A stretch of 17,336 bases of DNA, from assembly GCA_018825765.1 (NCBI GenBank), contig JAHKAQ010000046.1, positions 1-17,336 of the forward strand, written 5' to 3'. Numbering within the stretch: the first letter of the stretch is position 1; every line of letters starts with the position of its first letter. Below the pieces are notes generated by a model. That model saw only the letters and a program-made list of their open reading frames with translations. It was not told the origin of the DNA and made no database searches. A program made the position numbers and the translations under genes. Origin of the DNA: Patescibacteria group bacterium (GTDB lineage Bacteria; Patescibacteriota; Minisyncoccia; CAIUEV01; JAHKAQ01). This document shows, one piece after another, positions 13,910 through 17,336 of this stretch.

Positions 13910-14638
13910 ATGAAAAATTCAAAACAAATAAAACAGATTGTTAAAAAGTCTTACGCCAATATAACCAAGTCTTCTTGTGGCTGTTGCTGTTCAAACAAAA
14001 CTGCTCAAAGACAATCAGGTCAGATGGGCTATTCTGATGATGAGATGAATCAAGTACCAGAAGGTTCAAATCTGGGCTTGGGTTGTGGCAACCCTGTTGC
14101 TATTGCTTCCCTTAAACCAGGAGAAACAGTTTTAGATTTGGGTTCTGGGGCTGGTTTTGACACTTTTCTGGCAGTTAAAAAAGTTGGCAAGACAGGCAGA
14201 GTTATTGGTGTTGATATGACCGATGAGATGCTTGAAAAAGCCAGAGAAAATGCTAAAAAGGGTGGTTTTGACAATGTAGAGTTTAGAAAAGGAGATATTG
14301 AAGATTTACCCTTAGAAGATGAAGAGGTAGACGTGGTTATTTCCAATTGTGTAATAAATCTTGCCCCAGATAAAGAAAGGGTATTTAGAGAAACATATCG
14401 TGTATTAAAACCTGGCGGCAGATTAATGGTTTCTGATGTAGTTTTGACCAAACCTTTACCAGTAGAGATTAAAAATGATGAAAAATTGTTAAGCGGATGT
14501 GTGGCTGGCGCCATTCTTAAACAGAATTATTTGAAGCTTTTGGAACAATCGGGATTTAGTAAGATTACTGTTCATAAAGAAACACCAGGTTTTCTTAAAG
14601 ACTATACAGCAAGCATTACTTTCTCAGCGTTTAAGTAG
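13910..14638 (+). CDS. arsM: Arsenite S-adenosylmethionine methyltransferase ArsM
   Basis: ArsM transfers methyl groups from SAM to trivalent arsenic in the cytoplasm, giving volatile or oxidisable methylarsenicals. The 242-aa protein shows the Rossmann SAM-binding motif VLDLGSGAGFD (74-84) and GVDMTDEML (100-108). It also has the three family cysteines: Cys59 in LGLGCGNP, Cys147 in SNCVINLAP and Cys197 in SGCVAGA. An N-terminal SSCGCCC cluster (Cys23, 25, 26, 27) adds possible metal-binding thiols, as in many bacterial ArsMs. It is somewhat shorter than many characterised members, at the C-terminus. No arsR, arsC or arsenite pump is present in the window. AT-rich composition suggests horizontal acquisition. 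Confidence 0.92.
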   Translation: MKNSKQIKQIVKKSYANITKSSCGCCCSNKTAQRQSGQMGYSDDEMNQVPEGSNLGLGCGNPVAIASLKPGETVLDLGSGAGFDTFLAVKKVGKTGRVIGVDMTDEMLEKARENAKKGGFDNVEFRKGDIEDLPLEDEEVDVVISNCVINLAPDKERVFRETYRVLKPGGRLMVSDVVLTKPLPVEIKNDEKLLSGCVAGAILKQNYLKLLEQSGFSKITVHKETPGFLKDYTASITFSAFK

Positions 14639-14702
14639 ATATGAATGACTTGGTGAATAAAATCAGGTTTTATTAAAAACTATAACTTGAGTTAAAATAA
14701 AC

Positions 14703-14711
14703 AAAGGAGGT
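14703..14711 (+). promoter_or_regulatory. Perfect Shine-Dalgarno of the 56-aa membrane protein
   Basis: AAAGGAGGT lies 9 nt before the ATG at 14721. It is by far the strongest ribosome-binding site in the window and supports the reality of this short gene. Confidence 0.85.
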
Positions 14712-14720
14712 AAAAAGAAA

Positions 14721-14891
14721 ATGAATAAAACAACAAAAATTTCATTATTTATTATTGCTAGCCTTTTAATATTTAATGGGTTAATGAATATTATTGATGA
14801 TGGAAGAATTTTATCTTATGATATCGCCTCTATTTTATCTGGAATCGGATTTATTATACTTAGTGTTACTAAAAATCATAAAAGCAGTTAA
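14721..14891 (+). CDS. 56-aa two-span membrane protein
   Basis: The short ORF begins MNKTTKISLFIIASLLIF and ends NHKSS. Two hydrophobic helices (about 7-25 and 34-49) flank a polar turn (IIDDGRILSYD). The perfect Shine-Dalgarno makes it convincing despite its size. It follows arsM by 82 nt on the same strand; whether it shares the transcript is unclear. Function is unknown. Similar small hairpin membrane proteins are common and rarely characterised. Confidence 0.7.
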   Translation: MNKTTKISLFIIASLLIFNGLMNIIDDGRILSYDIASILSGIGFIILSVTKNHKSS

Positions 14892-14929
14892 AAAATTTTA
14901 AGTTAAAGCATAGGCTGGTTTTTCAAGAA

Positions 14930-14946
14930 TAGCGGTTTTTTGGTAT
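14930..14946 (+). repeat. Half-copy of the 13387 terminator
   Basis: TAGCGGTTTTTTGGTAT is identical to 13404-13420, the right arm and T-run of the upstream terminator, and similar AT-rich sequence follows both. The complementary left arm is missing here, so it cannot fold as the original does. Confidence 0.6.
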
Positions 14947-14991
14947 TTAAAATTATAAAATAAAGCCTTATTATACGTCTAATTGCTACAG

Positions 14992-15024
14992 ATTGTTACA
15001 ATTATTAAATAAAAATGTAACAAT
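14992..15024. promoter_or_regulatory. Inverted repeat, possible operator upstream of the Fic gene
   Basis: ATTGTTACA (14992-15000) and TGTAACAAT (15016-15024) are perfect 9-bp inverted repeats 15 nt apart. They differ in sequence from the TTAGTGAA sites nearby and could bind a second regulator. Confidence 0.45.
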
Positions 15025-15039
15025 TAAAATATTTAAAAA

Positions 15040-15171
15040 CTAGTGAATAAAGAGCAATTATAACATAAATTCACTAATAATTGACAAAAATTAGTGAAAA
15101 GAGTAAAATAAAACCATAAATATATCATTATAAGCTAATATCTGACAACAGATCTTAACAATATTCACTAG
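15040..15171. promoter_or_regulatory. Cluster of four TTAGTGAA-type operator sites around the Fic promoter
   Basis: CTAGTGAAT (15040-15048), TTCACTAAT (15070-15078), ATTAGTGAA (15090-15098) and ATTCACTAG (15163-15171) are one motif in alternating orientation. The inner two form a perfect 9-bp inverted repeat that brackets the -35 hexamer and enters the promoter spacer. The outer two are exact complements of each other, the last ending 3 nt before the Fic start codon. This is the layout of a repressor blocking its own promoter. Confidence 0.65.
15081..15109 (+). promoter_or_regulatory. Strong promoter of the Fic gene
   Basis: Consensus -35 TTGACA (15081-15086) and -10 TAAAAT (15104-15109) are separated by the ideal 17 bp. 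Transcription should start near 15116, leaving a leader of about 58 nt. Confidence 0.8.
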
Positions 15172-15173
15172 AA

Positions 15174-16061
15174 ATGCCCGTCACAAAACCCATTAAAACC
15201 CGTATTAAAACATTAAGAAAAGAGTTTAACACTCTAAAAAAAGGCAAAGAATCTCTGTTGTCTTTAATCGATGAAGCTGAAATTCCGGAAAATGTCTATA
15301 ACTCTAATGCCATCGAAAATTCAACCCTTACCCTCAAGGAAACAGAAAAGATATTACTTGAAATGGAAGTCTCAAAGGATCTAAATATTCGGGAAGTCTT
15401 TGAAGCCAAAAACCTTGCTCGTGTCATAGGATTCATCAAGGAAAAGCCAAAAACCCAAACAATCAATGAAGAAACCATACTGCTGCTCCATAAAATACTC
15501 TTAACTGGCATTGATGATAATATCGCCGGTCGTTTTAGGAAAAAAAGGGAGTATGTAAGAGTCGGGAGCTATATTGCTCTGGCCCCAGAAAAAATAGACA
15601 AGCAAATAGACGCAATACTTTCTGAATATGAAAATAACTTCGAAGCCTATTTTTTAGACAAAATCGCCAAATTTCATCTTGATTTTGAAAATATCCATCC
15701 ATTTTGCGACGGCAATGGTCGCATCGGTCGCGTATTAATTTGCCACCAATTATTTCAATTAGGGTTTCCTCCAATTATTATAAGAGATAAAGAAAAAGAC
15801 AAATATTACCAGGCATTCGCTGATTATCGTGAAAAGAAAAATACTAAAACTATGGAAAAGATTATTGCCTTAGCGCTCATCGAGTCTTTGCACAAACGAA
15901 ACGCCTACTTAAAAGCAGACAAAATTACCCCGCTTGCTGATTACGCGCGTAAAAACAAAAAATTCGCCCCGGCTCTGTTTAATGCCGCTAAAAGACAAAA
16001 CATTCCTGCTTTTAGAGAAAAGGGGGTCTGGAAAATAGCAGAGAAATTTAAAATGCAATAG
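15174..16061 (+). CDS. Fic family protein adenylyltransferase with C-terminal HTH-like domain
   Basis: Fic enzymes transfer AMP from ATP to a hydroxyl of a target protein. In this 295-aa protein the active site is HPFCDGNGRIGR (175-186), matching HxFx[D/E]GNGRxxR with catalytic His175. An N-terminal SNAIEN (44-49) fits the [S/T]xxxE[G/N] autoinhibitory helix, which marks a class II, self-inhibited Fic. The flap region lies near REYVRVGSYIALAP (125-138). Residues about 250-295 (ITPLADYARKNKKFAPALFN, then GVWKIAEKF) look like a MerR/excisionase-type helix-turn-helix, suggesting that the enzyme or a relative binds DNA. A strong promoter with four symmetric sites lies just upstream, consistent with autoregulation. 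No separate antitoxin gene is needed for this class. The target is unknown. Confidence 0.9.
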   Translation: MPVTKPIKTRIKTLRKEFNTLKKGKESLLSLIDEAEIPENVYNSNAIENSTLTLKETEKILLEMEVSKDLNIREVFEAKNLARVIGFIKEKPKTQTINEETILLLHKILLTGIDDNIAGRFRKKREYVRVGSYIALAPEKIDKQIDAILSEYENNFEAYFLDKIAKFHLDFENIHPFCDGNGRIGRVLICHQLFQLGFPPIIIRDKEKDKYYQAFADYREKKNTKTMEKIIALALIESLHKRNAYLKADKITPLADYARKNKKFAPALFNAAKRQNIPAFREKGVWKIAEKFKMQ

Positions 16062-16099
16062 GATTCCCTTAAAAGCCAGGCCCGAACTTTCTCCAGCGG

Positions 16100-16255
16100 T
16101 CAATGACTCAAAAGGGAAAGGCACGGAAAACCGTCTGGTTTTTCGTGAGAGGAGAGTAGGTTTTGCGCTTCCATTATCACAAAAAACGCGAAACCGTTGA
16201 GAACCGTGGGTTTCCAAAGCGCAGATTTTCGTAGCTTTGCGGAAACGCACCTCAT
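16100..16255 (+). repeat. Dispersed hairpin repeat, copy C
   Basis: It opens TCAATGACTCAAAAGGGAAA, continues with a CACGGAAAACC...GGTTTTTCGTG hairpin, then GAGAGGAGAGTAGG. A second module has CCGTGGGTTTCCAAAGCGCAG and a short CGCA...TGCG stem. Order and spacing follow copy B; arms differ by compensating changes. 16256-16368 holds no visible gene. Confidence 0.65.
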
Positions 16256-16368
16256 TATTATTCTTTGAAAAAAGTTTGGATTTTGTTCAGAATACGGAGC
16301 CCCAATCTTTATTTTGACTTCCCTCCCATTCTTCACTACTCTAGTATCGACAATCATTAAACAGCATC

Positions 16369-16485
16369 ATGTTACGAATCAAAAAAGGCATCCAAAAACA
16401 AATTCCCGCTGATATTAAAGATTTTGGCTACAAGGACAAGGAGGAATTCATTGAGGACGCTTTAAGGCGGCTGAAATACTTTTAA
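16369..16485 (+). CDS. Truncated RHH-like antitoxin (VapB-type remnant)
   Basis: The 38-codon frame reads MLRIKKGIQKQIPADIKDFG, then YKDKEEFIEDALRRLKYF and TAA. The FGYKDKEEFIEDALRRL segment resembles the helix part of ribbon-helix-helix antitoxins, which are usually roughly twice this length. The frame ends where PIN-toxin sequence begins in another frame, so the protein has lost its toxin-binding tail. It may still be expressed but is probably non-functional. Confidence 0.5.
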   Translation: MLRIKKGIQKQIPADIKDFGYKDKEEFIEDALRRLKYF

Positions 16486-16688
16486 GAGATCTTCCTCTGG
16501 AAGTCAAAAAGAAAAGTTTTTATCAAGAAAAAATCAAGGAAGCTGATGGCTTAATTAAGCATATAGACAAAAAGGATGTTGAAATTTTGGCTTTAGCGTT
16601 AAAATATCAAACTCATCTTTGGTCCCAGGATAAGCACTTTGATGAATGTAAATATCAGAAAATTTTAAAGACTTATGATTTTTTATAA
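16473..16688 (+). pseudogene. C-terminal half of a PIN-domain toxin
   Basis: The frame reads EILLRDLPLEVKKKSFYQEK, then LIKHIDKKDVEILALALKYQ, then THLWSQDKHFDECKYQKILK and a TAA stop. The KKDVEILALAL...LWSQDKHF pattern is the second half of a PIN ribonuclease domain (acidic residues Asp of KKD and of QDKHF). The N-terminal half with the first catalytic Asp is absent and there is no start codon. With the truncated antitoxin just upstream and overlapping, this is a toxin-antitoxin operon collapsed by one internal deletion near 16463-16485. Confidence 0.65.
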
Positions 16689-16840
16689 GTTAGCTTCAAG
16701 CTAGCCCCAAAAGCCGCCGCATTTGCTTCCTCACCACCCCCAGATCCCCAATTTTCCCCAACCACTCAAAAGTTCAAAATTTTTCCACCCAGGCGAGCCA
16801 CTAAAAAAGCTTTATTTTCCTCTTTTTTATGTACTCCCAT

Positions 16841-16868
16841 ATGACCTTAAAACTTTTTGTGGTAAGAT
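16841..16868 (+). promoter_or_regulatory. Extended -10 promoter of the 45-aa basic protein
   Basis: ATGACC (16841-16846), a 16-bp spacer ending in TGG, and TAAGAT (16863-16868) make an extended -10 promoter. The expected start of transcription (about 16875) coincides with the ATG, so the mRNA may be leaderless. 16689-16840 is C-rich on the plus strand and shows no gene. Confidence 0.5.
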
Positions 16869-16874
16869 AGAAAT

Positions 16875-17012
16875 ATGAATAAAAAAAATTTCCAGCAAAA
16901 AAAGTTTAGAAGAATAGGAGGAGGAGTTTTATACAGAGCTTCCCGCCTTGAAGGAAAAGTCAAAAATCTAGGAATCAAAAATATAAAAAAGAAGAAGGGA
17001 AAGAAAAAGTAG
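16875..17012 (+). CDS. 45-aa lysine-rich basic mini-protein
   Basis: The ORF reads MNKKNFQQKKFRRIGGGVLY, then RASRLEGKVKNLG and a Lys-rich end (KKKKGKKK), then TAG. It has no acidic clusters and one glycine-rich turn. The composition suggests an RNA- or DNA-binding peptide, but no family was recognised. It has its own promoter and lies directly upstream of a cold-shock gene. No Shine-Dalgarno is present; translation could be leaderless. Confidence 0.55.
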   Translation: MNKKNFQQKKFRRIGGGVLYRASRLEGKVKNLGIKNIKKKKGKKK

Positions 17013-17019
17013 AACCTTG

Positions 17020-17048
17020 TTGACAAAACATACATTGAATGGTATGCT
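17020..17048 (+). promoter_or_regulatory. Promoter of the cold-shock gene
   Basis: TTGACA (17020-17025), a 17-bp spacer ending in TGG, and TATGCT (17043-17048) form a near-consensus extended promoter. The leader to the ATG at 17138 would be about 83 nt, long enough for the structured 5' UTR typical of cold-shock mRNAs. Confidence 0.7.
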
Positions 17049-17137
17049 GACAAAAACACAATAGTTTGCAATAGTGGGTTAGTCGGACTTTATCTTTGCA
17101 TATATTATGTGTATATTAAGAAGTTATTAAGTAAAAA

Positions 17138-17336
17138 ATGACAAAAGGAACGATTACTCGATTGACTGATCGTGGATTCGGATTCATCTCCCGCGAAGGA
17201 GAGGAAAAAGATCTTTTCTTTCATTCGAATGAACTGCAAGGTGTAGAATTCAATGATCTAAAAGAAGGCGACCAGGTCGAGTTCGAAGTTAGCGAAAGCC
17301 CGAAAGGTCTAAACGCGACTAACGTAACACGCGTAT
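17138..17336 (+). CDS. Cold-shock protein, CspA family (3' end cut by the window)
   Basis: The frame begins MTKGTITRLTDRGFGFISRE and runs 66 codons to the window edge without a stop. It has the two nucleic-acid-binding motifs of the cold-shock domain: GFGFIS (RNP1, 13-18) and DLFFHS (RNP2, 25-30), and the ending NATNVTRV typical of the last strand. CspA-type proteins are usually 65-70 aa, so only a few residues can be missing. It is an RNA chaperone. No Shine-Dalgarno is obvious before the ATG. Which Csp paralogue it is cannot be told. Confidence 0.95.
   Translation, partial: MTKGTITRLTDRGFGFISREGEEKDLFFHSNELQGVEFNDLKEGDQVEFEVSESPKGLNATNVTRV

Noticed and set aside
14050..14514. 154-aa minus-strand frame opposite arsM
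   Set aside because: Shadow of arsM; Ser/Thr/Pro-rich composition and no start context.
16688..16706. Hairpin TAGCT-TCA-AGCTA after the PIN remnant as a terminator
   Set aside because: The stem is only 5 bp and is followed by a C/A-rich tract without a T-run.
774..17012. UGA recoded as glycine (as in Gracilibacteria/Absconditabacteria)
   Set aside because: Full-length conserved genes such as dnaG, rpoD, arsM and fic contain no in-frame TGA, which recoding genomes would show.
16847..17071. 74-aa Phe-rich minus-strand frame
   Set aside because: It is the antisense of a Lys-rich gene and the cold-shock promoter; the Phe runs come from poly-A on the other strand.
1..17336. CRISPR array
   Set aside because: No regularly spaced direct repeats with unique spacers are seen; the repeats present are few, dispersed and hairpin-type.

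Overview
The window looks like part of a small-genome bacterial chromosome, most plausibly Candidate Phyla Radiation / Patescibacteria (Parcubacteria-like). The reasons are the dnaG-rpoD pair next to scattered tRNA genes, short gene-poor spacers, many single-span membrane-anchored proteins with no clear homologue, the cysteine-rich module of the C39-like peptidase, and mostly weak Shine-Dalgarno sequences. This placement is an inference from style, not from a marker tree. All stop codons I could check are TAA or TAG. The long ORFs read through with TGA as a stop, so a UGA=Gly code is not supported.

Layout. 1-770: a KilA-N gene cut by the left edge (minus strand), a decayed reading frame, one copy of a dispersed hairpin repeat, a 42-nt palindrome and tRNA-Ser(GGA) on the minus strand. 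774-4074: DNA primase (dnaG) overlapping the housekeeping sigma factor (rpoD), which carries an unusual acid-free, Lys/Arg-rich N-terminal tail of about 120 residues. 4221-4391: promoter, leader hairpin and tRNA-Asn(GTT). 4419-5658: an AT-rich overlapping gene pair, a three-span membrane protein and a trypsin-like serine protease with a Ser-Pro tail. 5648-6000: a decayed minus-strand frame, a strong bidirectional terminator-like hairpin and a second repeat copy.

6144-13288 is a block of membrane-anchored or exported proteins: a gluzincin-type metallopeptidase, a minus-strand pair (an NTF2-like-looking protein and a large ZU5-like surface protein), an alpha/beta hydrolase, and a plus-strand pair (a cysteine-rich C39-like peptidase and a two-span protein with a conserved-looking C-terminal domain). 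A clear terminator closes it at 13387-13417.

13531-17336 is AT-rich and accessory in character: an unrecognised 109-aa protein, a stand-alone arsenite methyltransferase (arsM), a 56-aa membrane protein with a perfect Shine-Dalgarno, and a class II Fic AMP-transferase behind a promoter studded with symmetric operator-like sites. These are followed by a third large repeat copy, a toxin-antitoxin (RHH/PIN) locus collapsed by an internal deletion, a 45-aa Lys-rich mini-protein that may be translated leaderless, and a cold-shock protein running into the right edge.

The best candidates for something undescribed are the structured dispersed repeat family (at least three substantial copies plus a fragment), the self-regulated Fic locus, the tRNA-adjacent protease/membrane-protein module, the basic tail on RpoD and the cluster of surface hydrolases.
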